Shown piece after piece: positions 54,240 to 64,000 of a stretch of 64,000 nucleotides of DNA. The notes beneath the pieces were generated by a model. That model did no database searches. It saw only the letters and a program-made list of their open reading frames with translations, and had not been told where the DNA came from. A program made the translations under genes and the position numbers. Source of the DNA: Branchiostoma lanceolatum (lineage: Eukaryota > Chordata > Leptocardii > Amphioxiformes > Branchiostomatidae); assembly GCF_035083965.1 (NCBI RefSeq), contig NC_089729.1:16480964-16544963 (forward strand). Reading direction: 5' to 3'. The first letter of the stretch is position 1. Every line of letters begins with the position of its first letter.

Positions 54240-57200
54240 ATGCTCCGTAGAAGTTGTTGTGCGCTATTCAGACTACGCAATAGTTCTTGTCGGGTTCCTC
54301 ATCTATCTAGAAGTTCCACGTACAAGAGCGTATACAGTTTGGACAGACTATATCCGGACAGCGACCCCACGGGTTTTCTGAAAGTTCCCGAGGTGAGCGC
54401 CCTCCCACTCCATTTCATAATTTTTTCCAAGTGTACACTTTGTGACTTGCATACATATGACAGTTAACATACATACAGAAAATCATACCTGTTCAAAAAA
54501 GCTGCCAAAGGCTGTGAAACCTCATCCAAGGGGCATGCCTTTTTAAAGGTCACTCAGGGCTCGAAATTCATTTTTGCAAATAGGTGCACTGGTGCACCCT
54601 ACCAAGAGAATTAGGTGTACAGAAATAAAACTGGATGCACCACATAAAATCAAGTTGAATGTCAACAAAACATAATTACAGTTTGATGCTCTTATAATCA
54701 TAATTAAAAACTATAGTGTGTAATTCTATAGCTTCCAATTTTCAGACAAGTAGTGCATCAAAGAAAGTGCAACAAATTTTAATTTTAATTTTACAAATGG
54801 TTATACATTGTATTGCTTTTTCTGATACTGTTTACTAATGTACTAAAGTACCTTTACCCTATAGCCTACAAAAATATCTAGGTGCACTAGTGCACCCACA
54901 GTCAAAAATTAGGTGCACAGCTCTAATTTTGGGTGCACACAGGTGCACATGCACCCAGTATTTCGAGCCCTGTCACTTGAAGCGTCTGTGACAAATTATT
55001 AGTGCCTCATAAATACCTTATTGTCACAAATAATGAAATATCATTTCTGTGTTTGTCTTCAGTTTCACAAGCTATCTTCGTGGTAAATTTTGTAATAGTG
55101 GAACCATACAGATCAGAAATGTGAGGAAACTAAAGTGTTGAATGATGATTATGACCTGTACTATGTTTGTATCCTCCCATCCTGTAGGGTGCCTATAGTA
55201 CACGCAGTAACCCTGACAAGTTTGATGGACACATCCCTGTTGGTAAGAATGCTTCCATTTATTTTTCAGAGATTCAACATTTTCGGAATGGTAAAACTGT
55301 CAGTATCATAATATCAGATTTTACTTCATTTGAATACTAGTAGTAGACATGTAAGCATGGTGTGAGATATCTTATGTTTTAATATTATCTACAAAGTCCT
55401 GATATTTTCATTTTCTTATTGCGAGAAGTAACAACTTGGCTTTTTTCTCTATGTGTATAACAATATATTTTGTTGTCTTATTTCTTCTAGACAAATTGAA
55501 AATTTCATACAGCAAAAGTAGTGGAGCTGGGGGACAACATGTGAACAAAGGTAGCTTCCTCATTGGAAACTTATCACATTATGATATTATATTTCATACA
55601 CTTGTTATTTTCTTTGAAAATATTCCTAACAGCTTTTCATTTTTATGAAATGTTCACAAAAGGCATTAAAAAATTTGTTTTTTGTTCTGTTTTCAGTGAA
55701 CACAAAGGTTGACTTGAGATTCCATGTGCAGAGTGCTGATTGGCTCCCAGAAGATGTCAGGCAGAAGCTTACAGCAGTGGTACTGTACTCCCATCTCTTC
55801 ACATCTTTTTCTGTCTGCATCTACATAGTACAGAACAAGGTCCTGCAAGGACAAGAATGTGAAAAAAAACAAAATCATAACCTCCTAGAAATCTATGTCT
55901 TATGAGAGTTCAAAAATCTCACAACTTTGTGAAATTTTGAAAATTGAATGTGAAAGAAAAACAACATCATAACCCCCTAGAAATCTTTTTCTAACAAGAG
56001 TTCAAAGATCTCAACTTTATAAAACAACATCATAACCTCCTAGAAATCTATTTCTTACGAGAGTTCAAAGATCTCATAAACTTTGTGAAATTTTGAAAAT
56101 TGAATGTGAAAGAAAAAGAACATCACAACCTCCTAGAAATCTATTTCTTACAAGAGTTCAAAGATCTCACAACTTTTTGAAATTTTGAAAATTGAATGTG
56201 AAAGAAAAACAACATCATAATCTCCTAGAAATCTATTTTTTACAAGAGTTCAAAGATCTCACAACTTTGTGAAATTTTGAAAATTTCTTGTATGTCTAGT
56301 CTTACCGTATTATGCAAATAAGGTTTAATATTACATGTCCATTGATCACATCCTGTTACTCTATGGTGAATGTGTGGAAAATATATAACTGCGAAAACAG
56401 ACAGGCAGACCAAAAATGATACCTCCCTGTTAGTTAATAGCCTCTACCATTGACCCCATGACCTTGACTGTCATTTCTGGTTAAAGACTAGTTTTACCAC
56501 CTCTGTACTGTGCTTTCTGCCACTCCAGCAAGTCTTGTAGATGCTTCATACAGTAGTCTTATCAGTAACAAATCAACAATAGTAGAGAAGGGTCATAGAT
56601 GTTTTGTGTTGTAGCAAAAGAGTCGCATCAATAAAGAAGGGGAGCTGATCATCAAGTCCGAGGTTAGCAGATTCCAGATGCGGAACTTGGCCGACGCACT
56701 GAAGAAGCTAAAGGAAATGATCGAGGAAGTCAATAAGAAGCCTAAGGAACCCAGTAAGGAGGACAGGAATCTGTGGAGACTCAGGTAGGGGTTAGATGTA
56801 GATTTCAGTTTACTGCTATTTCCTTACATAAGATGAGGCCTTTTTGTAAAGAAAAACAAAAGCTTCTTCTTGTTTTATTTTTCTGTAGTTTCTTCTGTCT
56901 CCCAACAGTTTGCTAATAATAATAATGGTTTTATTCGGTTCGTGTAGTTGTACAGATTCGCAGGGCCTTTGGGATTGGTCCTGAATTGCTCTGACACTCA
57001 CAAATCACAGACAATACTGGACGTCATTAAAATCATTCATCACTAGTATTCAGTGTTCTCGCCAGGCCTTTTCAGCATAGGGGCCCCCTATGCTGTGATT
57101 TGGACCCCCTATGCTGTGATCTGGACCCCTATGCTGTGTTTCAATGAGCATAGGGGTGTTTCTTTCTGGGACAAACCTTGTGACCCTTCATAAATCTTAT

Positions 57201-57794
57201 AAAAAGGTCATATTTGGCTTTAGAATGAGGCTGTGACAGTGGAAAAACTCTACTTCACAAAATTTATCCCTCAAAATGATGAAATATTGTCTCATTGGGT
57301 CATGAATTTACAAATTTTCCGGGGGAACATGCCGGACTCCCTACTCTGGTCATGTCTTCAGCACTCCACGCGTGACTTGCACCGCTAAAGTTGGACTTCT
57401 GTACCTGACCCCTATGCTGTGAAAAAATTCTGGTGAGAACACTGAGTATTACTGACTAAAAATATTTAAAAGCTTTAAGATGTAAAACATTCCCCTAAGT
57501 AACAAACCCCTAACTTGTTATCATGGTTTTATTTACTACCGGTAGTAGTATAGTTTATTTCAATTCAAATCAATAAGTACTTTAGAAACTATCAACAGAA
57601 ATGTTTCCTGGTTGTCATTTAATTCATATGTTTTATAAAAGATGTATGTCAGAAAGATTGCATGTTGGTTGAAGATTGATGAGGTTTTTCGATGTTGTTG
57701 TTTCAGTGTAGAAAATGCCAACCGGGAGCGACTGAGGCAGAAAAAAATGAGACAACAGACAAAACGTGACCGTGCCATTCCTGTAGACTTGTAG
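54240..57794 (+). CDS. MRPL58: MRPL58 / ICT1 (mL62), mitochondrial peptidyl-tRNA hydrolase of the mitoribosome
   Basis: Six exons in phase (54240-54392, 55188-55242, 55491-55550, 55697-55779, 56615-56784, 57707-57794) encode 202 residues; human has 206. ICT1 is a codon-independent release-factor-like hydrolase built into the large mitoribosomal subunit. It frees stalled mitoribosomes by cleaving peptidyl-tRNA. The catalytic GGQ is at residues 83-85 in KSSGAGGQHVNK, followed by TKVDLRFHV, WLPEDVR and SRINKEGELIIKSE, all typical of the domain. The basic C-terminal helix (RERLRQKKMRQQTKRDR), which probes the empty mRNA channel, is intact. The N-terminal 35 or so residues (MLRRSCCALFRLRNSS) are Arg/Ser rich without acids, as in a mitochondrial transit peptide. 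The start follows the position of the transit peptide. Intron 1 holds a large MITE, intron 4 a minisatellite and intron 5 another MITE. Confidence 0.96.
54555..54972. mobile_element. CAGGGCTCGAAATT element, complete, in MRPL58 intron 1
   Basis: CAGGGCTCGAAATTCA on the left is mirrored by TATTTCGAGCCCTG on the right, with repeated GGTGCAC motifs inside both ends. TCACT flanks both sides directly. The termini are of the hAT type found in many animals. It is homologous to the truncated copy at 38760. Confidence 0.85.
55846..56285 (+). repeat. ~93-bp minisatellite, about five units, in MRPL58 intron 4
   Basis: CCTAGAAATCT recurs at about 55884, 55975, 56037, 56132 and 56225. The units share AAGAGTTCAAAGATCTCA and GTGAAATTTTGAAAATTGAA. 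One unit is shortened to about 62 bases. Confidence 0.92.
57051..57444. mobile_element. MITE with CAGTGTTCTCGCCAG ends in MRPL58 intron 5
   Basis: CAGTGTTCTCGCCAG on the left is mirrored by CTGGTGAGAACACTG on the right. AGTATT flanks both ends (57045-57050 and 57445-57450). The left part holds a triplicated CCCCTATGCTGTGAT motif that recurs inverted and single near the right end. Confidence 0.85.
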
Positions 57795-58049
57795 AAAGTA
57801 CAGTACATGCACCCAGACACTCAACTTTGCTTTTCTTCAACATGAGTGCACATATTTACCTTACCATACCATGGTATAAGTGTGTAGTCAAATCAATAGA
57901 TTAAATGTATCTTAAAACTCACTGTTGGTTTTTCATCTTTAAGATGTCCTGAACATTTGCCTTTAAGATTACAGCTGAACGTACCGTCCTACATGTAATC
58001 ATAAGCCTACCTCTTGACTGAGGCTTTCAGTTTAACTTTATTACCTTTG

Positions 58050-58300
58050 CCAGAAGGTTATGTTTGTGGTTAAGGCTGATGTGTGTCTATCCTTTTGTGA
58101 ACCTGATTACTGGAGAATGCCTAGGTGGAATGCGTTGATATTTGGTACATGGTTAGGTCTTGATAAGACTCTGAAATTATTAGACTTCGGGCCCCCTAGC
58201 ATGCGCAGCTTGTTATGATACCGTAGTGGAACTCCAAGTTTTGGTATCTTTTGATCCGAAGATGGTATGGTAGATAGCACTTGGGCTTAGAAACTTAGAA
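58050..58300 (+). repeat. fragment of the AGAAGGTTATG dispersed repeat family
   Basis: GCCAGAAGGTTATGTTTG, GTGTGTCTATCC, GGGCCCCCTAGC and ATACCGTAGTGGAACTCC parallel the copy starting at 13465. Confidence 0.55.
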
Positions 58301-59162
58301 GTTTGGGCCTCCTAGCAGCTTTTTCTGGAAGTGCAGGGACATTTTTTGTCAGAAACTTTCTCGGGATCTGTCCCTACCGCGGACGGGATCCGTCAAATAT
58401 GTTTGCTTCAAAATTTGCAAATCCTGGGGCCATTTTTTGGAAATCTATAGATAAATAATATGAACAGTGTGAATAAATTTAGACTTTGGGTATTACAAGT
58501 ACCAGTATGAATTAGCTATATTGAACCAATTGTTCCTTTAGATATGATTGTTTTTATCATATGGAAATTGACCAAGTTTGCTGTTCGGAATGCTCAGCAT
58601 CTAAAGAGGTTTGTTTCTTCGTGAAAGCTAGGACATCCTATGATTTAAGACATATTTTCTACTCCCCCAATTACTTCTTTCAACGCCTCACTGTAGGTAC
58701 ATACAGAAAACAACTAGAAAACAAGTTACACACCAATGTGACGACGGGAACATGATATCTAGCTCAAACAAAAGCATTTCCAATACTCCTGTACGTCAAG
58801 AGGCCATCCTCCTTCCCGGAGTAATAACAGTAAATACTATTGTGGAAAAATTGTTAAATTTAATTTATTTGATAAGTTGCAGTCATGCAAGTGAGTTTAG
58901 TCTTTAGCCACACACACATTCTCAGAGACAGTCTATGGCTCATTGTTTCGAAGACCATTTACATGAATATTGCAATAACTGTATACACAAAAAATTACAA
59001 AAAACACCAAACATTGAGTTACAGTTAGCTATGTAAATAACGTTATATGATACAATATAAAAGTATAAACGGCTAGTTGTCATATCTCGACTAATGAGAG
59101 GCACGTTTGATTAAACTACATTGGAATAAAAGAGGACAGGATAACTGTGACTTGTACGTAGT

Positions 59163-60957
59163 CTAATGTCGTTTGTGACCGTGTGTATGAGACCTTTCCC
59201 CACGGCTGTGTCGTCCGTGCCTACCAGACCTCCCGCCATGACTGTGCCGCCCATGCCTATGAGACTTTCCCCCATGCCTATGAGACTTTCCCCCATGCCT
59301 ATGGGACTTTCCCCCATAGCTATGTTGACCACCGTGACTATGTCGACCACCGTGGCTTGACCTGCCCCCATGGCTTGATCGCCCGCCGCCTTGCTCAGGG
59401 CTCTCCTCGGAGGACTCATCGGGGTCTTCAGGTGACTCCGGAGATTCTTCTGAGGATTCCTCCGACTCTTCTGAGGATTCTTCTGACGATTCTTCTGAGG
59501 ATTCCTCCGACTCTTCTGAGGATTCCTCTGACTCTTCCGACGATTCTTCTGAGGATTCCTCTGACGATTCTTCTGAGGATTCCTCTGAGGATTCCTCTGA
59601 CTCTTCTGAGGATTCTTCGGAGGATTCCTCGGAGGATTCCTCTGACTCTTCTGAGGATTCTTCTGAGGATTCCTCTGACGATTCTTCTGAGGGTTCCTCT
59701 GACGACTCTTCTGAGGACTCCTCTGACGATTCTTCTGAGGATTCTTCTGAGGATTCTTCTGATGATTCCTCTGAGAATTCTTCCGACACTTCTGGAGACT
59801 CATGAGAACTGCCATCGCCACCCGTCCCATCTCCGTTCTCGCTCTGCGCTCCGCTCTCGTTCCCATCCCCTCCCTGGTTACCGCCGTTTTCCTCAGAGCT
59901 GTCGTTTGTTTGTTCTTGCTCGATTGAACTTTCGCCTTTTGTCTGTAGGCAAATTGAGGGAAAACTATAGCTCAAACCAGTGAAACAAGGAAAAATGTAC
60001 AACTCGCCAAAAAACAGTTACTCAAGCAACTGGATAAGATTTTGAAATCTTTCAGTCACTGACGAAATAATAGCGGTTGCTTGAGTAACTGTTTTTTGGC
60101 GTACATAATTACCTGGATGTTTAACCTTCATCAACGTAAAATATGTACAACTGTTTAAAGATATACAACTGTGTGTGAAAAAGGTACAAATGTGTTTGAA
60201 AATGTACGACTGTATGTAGAATGTACGAACACAAAACGCCTGTTTCTTTTAGACGTAGACATTTTCTTCAAGCAATGTAAACTCCTTACCCCACATGGAG
60301 CCGGTACGTTCCACGGCCAGTCGCACCCCTGTTGCTCCTCGTTAAAGACGACGTTTCCCGGTGAACAGCGGCGGCGTAATGGCCTGGGGTGACCGTCCAC
60401 ACACTCGTAGTAGCGCCGGCAGTTCTGCAGATCCTGGTACAGACGGCCTATTTCTTTTCCCTCGCAAGAGAATGCTGAAATAAAGGTAGGTAACACATTA
60501 TATACTGTTCAAATCTTTCATACAAAATGAAAGAATAATTGTTCAAATCTTTCATACAAACTGAAGGAATAACTGTTCAAATCGTTCGTATAAACTGACG
60601 GGAAAAAGGGTGCATCGTTGCACCTTTCGTTGCATCTTATATCTGCAAAGCAAGTGAAAAATTAAGCCATTTCACAAAACATACCGTTCGGTCTTGGTCT
60701 GCGGTCGTGATGGCCAGCACCTCTACCTCCCTGAAATTGACCCAAAAAAATCAAATGAAATTCCAGGCCTTGTATTAAAAGAGCTGGCTTTTTTGTCAAA
60801 ACATGCAATTTGAAAAAAAAAAAAAATGGATCATATCTCAGAAACATAGCCAAAGGACGCGGTTGGATATAAGAAGACTCACCCTGCGATTTCCAGCGGG
60901 CATGCAGAGAACTGCAGCAGGCAAGGCGATCAGCAGAACCAGCAGAAGATGGTTCAT
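59163..60957 (-). CDS. secreted chitin-binding protein with Ser-Glu-Glu repeat and His-rich tail
   Basis: Four exons in phase (60883-60957, 60685-60730, 60290-60474, 59163-59942) encode 361 residues. Residues 1-18 are a clear signal peptide (MNHLLLVLLIALPAAVLC). Residues 41-102 are one peritrophin-A/CBM14 chitin-binding domain with the six cysteines C44, C59, C65, C77, C91, C101 and the aromatic YYEC and CDWPW positions. Residues 103-150 are Gly/Asn/Glu rich. Residues about 152-285 are almost only Ser and Glu in SSEE/SEE units. Residues about 290-361 are Gly, His, Ser, Arg and Lys (SHGG, KSHRHGG units), ending HTHGHKRH. Each SEE is an S-x-E site of the kind phosphorylated by secretory Fam20C kinases, so an extracellular phosphoprotein that binds chitin and metal or mineral is plausible. 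This function is inferred, not shown. The start is the only ATG before the signal peptide; a TATA box lies 100 bases upstream. Confidence 0.88.
60006..60101. mobile_element. hairpin element, CGCCAAAAAACAGTTACTC family
   Basis: CGCCAAAAAACAGTTACTCA and TGAGTAACTGTTTTTTGGCG are perfect inverted ends, about 26 bases each. The middle holds CAGTCACTGACGAAA. It lies in intron 3 of the chitin-binding gene. A longer, non-palindromic relative is inserted at 62952. Confidence 0.85.
60504..60604 (+). repeat. three 34/35-bp tandem units in intron 2 of the chitin-binding gene
   Basis: TGTTCAAATCTTTCATACAAA recurs at 60505, 60540 and, diverged, 60574. Confidence 0.85.
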
Positions 60958-61056
60958 GTTGAATATGTTGTAGTGTTGAGTTCGCTTCTTGCCGGCAGAA
61001 TATTATATTACGGCGACTTCGGTAAGGTTGTCTTTGGTCTGGAAGTCGGCTCCACC

Positions 61057-61063
61057 TTTATAT
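61057..61063 (-). promoter_or_regulatory. TATA box of the chitin-binding protein gene
   Basis: GATATAAAGG reads on the minus strand 100 bases upstream of the ATG at 60957, which would put the start of transcription about 70 bases before the ATG. It is the only clear TATA box near a start codon in the window. Confidence 0.6.
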
Positions 61064-62264
61064 CTTGGCGGACTGGTGTTTACTTTCTGAGTTGTTGTTG
61101 TTTTTCGTGCGTCAAATTAAAGAAACGGTGAAGCATGACGTCATGATGACGTTGGCTTGCCTTTTGTGTACAGTAGAGTACAGTCAAGTAGGATGCTTTG
61201 CGTCCAGTTTGGACCGCTCATTTTTACCTCTTCTTTATCCAATTGACACTGTGGGTTTCTGTGGGTGGTCCAGGGCTCTGAAGTTGTATTTTACAGGATG
61301 ACTTTCCATAAGGCGGTCAAACCTGGCTTTAAAAGCGTTCACCGAAGGTGTGGTATGTGTATCATGAAGTACCGTGCATCGAAAACAGCGCTACAATTAC
61401 AACGATGTTCAATATTAACTTAAAACATTCAAAAACTTCCGAAATTTGTGACTTATAGAGTAACTGTCCAACTCACAATTTTCAGGTTTTTATCAAAGTT
61501 TTGGGTGCCTTTAGATGAACAATCGCTGACCCACTGGTAACAGGTGTTTGTTTACCTGGTTTAGCAATGTTTACCACCTGTCGGACAACCTGTAAACGAC
61601 GCGGCGTAACACCCCTTATACCTGGCCTTTGACCCATCTACAAACAGGATGTCCAAAACGCATTTGATTTCAATGACGTCAGCATCGCTTGTCAATATCC
61701 CCGTTTTGTATAGTCCCCTGTGACAACGTGTACCTTCGTTGATAGGATCAATAACCTCCTTGATAGGATGGATAGTGTTATCGGTTTGTGTGACGTAGAA
61801 AAGATTGTCTGACGGAGAAAGTTTGTTTCGGGTGACGTCATACCGGCAAGTTGTCTTGATTGATAGCTGACAATCTAACCTAACTGGAGACGCCCGTATG
61901 TTCCGATCGCGACTATGTTATGATTAGGCTCAGCTTTGGGTAGAGGGTGTCGGAATATGTAATAGGGTGTTGGAATCAAACATAGGGTTATAACCAACTT
62001 GACTAGTGTCACTCTAACTTAATCGCAACACTGTAAATGTAGAGGTAAAGTACATACCAATGTATCGTGGAATCAATGGAAGCACTTGAAAAAAGAATGC
62101 AATCTTTGTGTTTGATGCGTACATGTAGTTCCTTTTATTTAGTATTGACTATAATTGTAACACTACGAGCAATATGTACCATATAAAATCCAATCCAGAA
62201 AACGCACAAACTATCGTTATTTGTCACGTCACGTCACGTACAGTATATGTACAACTAGAGTTCC
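61064..62264. other. intergenic, nothing recognised
   Basis: Upstream flank of the chitin-binding gene. No exon, RNA gene or clear repeat was identified; regulatory sequence is possible. Confidence 0.5.
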
Positions 62265-63790
62265 ACGACCTCATACCTTCGCCAAATGATCTTGACCTTT
62301 ATGACTGACGTATGTAGGAGTGTTTCTCATCAATCATAAATCATACCAGTTGATCGTCTTCAGCCAAATAACAGAAGTTGCCCAAAGTATGAGCTTATCA
62401 AAGAAGGTTATGCTAACATTTATCATCAATTATGCAAATGAGGTCCTTATTAGCATAATTTGATTCAACGATTCAACGATAAGTATGAAATTGCCATCAT
62501 TTACCTGTATGGAAATATAGTAGTTTCTCGTTGATTATGCAAATTACGCCTACAATTGCATATTTTCTATCTATTAACATTCCTCTCTTCCTCAGTTACG
62601 AATGTCACATATTTGAAAAGTCATATCATGGAACACAGCGGGGTTTTGAAATTGTCTCATTAGTTATGCAAATTATAATCTGATTTGCATAATTATATCC
62701 AATCATACAAAGCATCACGTAAGCTATCTACATACCAAAAATCAAGCCCATCCATCAAGCGCATCCATCAAGTTATAGTATTTTCTCATTAATTATGCAA
62801 ATGAGGTCTTCATTTGCATAGTTGATATGTATTGATATTTCTCTCCTCAGTTTAATACATATGTCACATGTTTGAGAGTCCTATCATGGAATTTGGCGGA
62901 TATATAAACTTTCCTCATTAATTATGCAAAATAGATACTTATTTGCATAATACGCCAAAAAGCAATTACTCAAACAACTGGATATGATTTTGGGAACGGT
63001 CAGACGTTTCAAGTAGCATCCACTACTTTTCGTCAGTGACTGTGAGCAAGATCAGTTGAACAGCAGGTTTATAACCACGAACTATGAATTGATATGCTTG
63101 ATTTGCATAATAAGTATCTAATCATGTACATCATCACTCAAGCTATCTACCTACCAAAAATCAAGACCATCCATCCAGCCCATCTTGAGTTATAGTATTT
63201 TCTCATTAATTATGCAAATGAGGTCTTCATTTGCATAGTTGATATCTATTAATATTTCTCTCCTCCTCAGTTACACATGTCACATGTTTGAGAGTCCTAT
63301 TATGGAATTTGGCGGATGTGTAACTTTTCCTCATTTATTATGCAAATTAGATACTGATTTGCATAAGAAGTATCTAATCATGTACATCATCACTCAAGCT
63401 ATCTACTTACCAAAAATCATGACCATCCATCAAGCCCTTCTTGAGTTATTCCCTTTCAAAGTCTGAATCAAAACCTGCTCCTGCAGTTCCAAAAAAGCCG
63501 CTAGGGGGCCAAAACCTATATCACTTACTCTCTGTCCAAAGAGCTATCTACCAAAAATCAGGACCATAGCATGACCAGAACACGAGATATCAAAACAGGA
63601 AGTTCCGCTGCAGTACCGTAACAAGCCGCTAGGGGACCCAAAATCTAATCATTTCCATGTCTCATCAAGACCTACCCACCTACCAAATATCAAAACAATC
63701 CACCCAAGCCTTCTCGAGGTATGCTGTACGTTACAAACACACACACAAACAAACGCTACCCTCTGCATAACCTTCTCGGCGAAGGTAATC
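62265..63790 (-). repeat. large dispersed repeat with ~255-bp internal tandem units rich in ATGCAAAT
   Basis: Starts GAGTTCCACGACCTCATA and ends CATAACCTTCTCGGCGAAGG. Units sharing TATAGTATTTTCTCATTAATTA, CATTTGCATAGTTGATAT and GAGAGTCCTAT recur with a period of about 255 bases once the insertion at 62952-63100 is removed. The end segment (CTGCAGTTCC, CTAGGGGGCC) matches 8080-8340. Non-coding. Confidence 0.8.
62952..63100. mobile_element. 149-bp insertion with 11-bp target duplication inside the repeat
   Basis: ATTTGCATAAT occurs directly on both sides (62941-62951 and 63101-63111). The insert starts ACGCCAAAAAGCAATTACTC, related to the hairpin at 60006. The uninterrupted unit at about 63355 shows the empty-site arrangement. 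Confidence 0.75.
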
Positions 63791-64000
63791 AGGTATATTT
63801 TTAGCACTGGGTATTATCATATGGTTTCGAATCAGCATGTCACTTCAAATGAATTCGCTGCAAAGTGTATAATATGTTAACGTCACATTCCCAAAATTTA
63901 TTATTCAAGGAACAGGTATCTCTACGTTAATCTTCACTCTAACGTTTTCTCTTTTTTGGCGAGATCGAAGGAACTGAATTGCTTGTTTTATTGCTCGCTG
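63791..64000. other. window end, nothing recognised
   Basis: No exon or repeat was identified in the last 210 bases. Confidence 0.5.

Noticed and set aside
59111..59983. Long frames rich in Pro-Gln-Lys-Asn and Leu-Arg-Ile-Pro over the SEE region
   Set aside because: Shadow frames of the triplet-based SEE repeat; only the Ser-Glu frame continues from the signal peptide and chitin-binding exons with correct phase.

Overview
The window looks like animal nuclear DNA, most probably from a lancelet (Branchiostoma; amphioxus). Its conserved genes are split into many short exons with GT-AG boundaries. Their products resemble deuterostome orthologues, and the spaces between and inside genes are packed with short non-autonomous DNA transposons (MITEs), tRNA-derived SINEs and microsatellites. 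The organism call is an inference; the gene calls rest on exons whose reading phases join without error. Layout: positions 1-18.9 kb hold no gene I can support, only repeats: a foldback element, a telomere-like GGGTTA/GGGTTG array, a 5'-truncated LINE reverse transcriptase, MITEs and a CA/CAGA microsatellite. The last exons of an unrecognised coiled-coil gene lie at 18.9-20.6 kb. GET4 (minus, 22.7-28.4 kb) and DPH7 (plus, 28.9-31.3 kb) are divergent. A short intronless reading frame broken by one TGA follows at 31.75-32.17 kb. MRPL12 (minus, 33.0-35.0 kb, first exon not found) and ENOSF1 (plus, 36.6-38.5 kb) form a second divergent pair. POLR3E (minus, 20 exons, 39.8-53.4 kb) and MRPL58/ICT1 (plus, 54.2-57.8 kb) form a third, with an intact tRNA-Leu(AAG) gene between them. 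A secreted chitin-binding protein with a long Ser-Glu-Glu repeat and a His-rich tail (minus) sits at 59.2-61.0 kb. The last 3 kb are repeats rich in POU-octamer-like ATGCAAAT motifs. The genes form an alternating divergent/convergent housekeeping cluster. Two encode mitochondrial ribosome-associated proteins (MRPL12, MRPL58). Others serve translation more broadly (DPH7 in diphthamide synthesis on eEF2, POLR3E and the tRNA gene in tRNA supply), tail-anchored protein targeting (GET4) and sugar-acid metabolism (ENOSF1). The cluster does not amount to a single pathway. The strongest unusual observations are the acidic/His-rich chitin-binding protein, the in-frame TGA in a small gene-like frame, two MITE families whose copies keep perfect 9-bp target duplications, a hAT-like MITE whose unoccupied target is visible elsewhere in the window, and Pol III promoter units lying in and beside the gene for a Pol III subunit.
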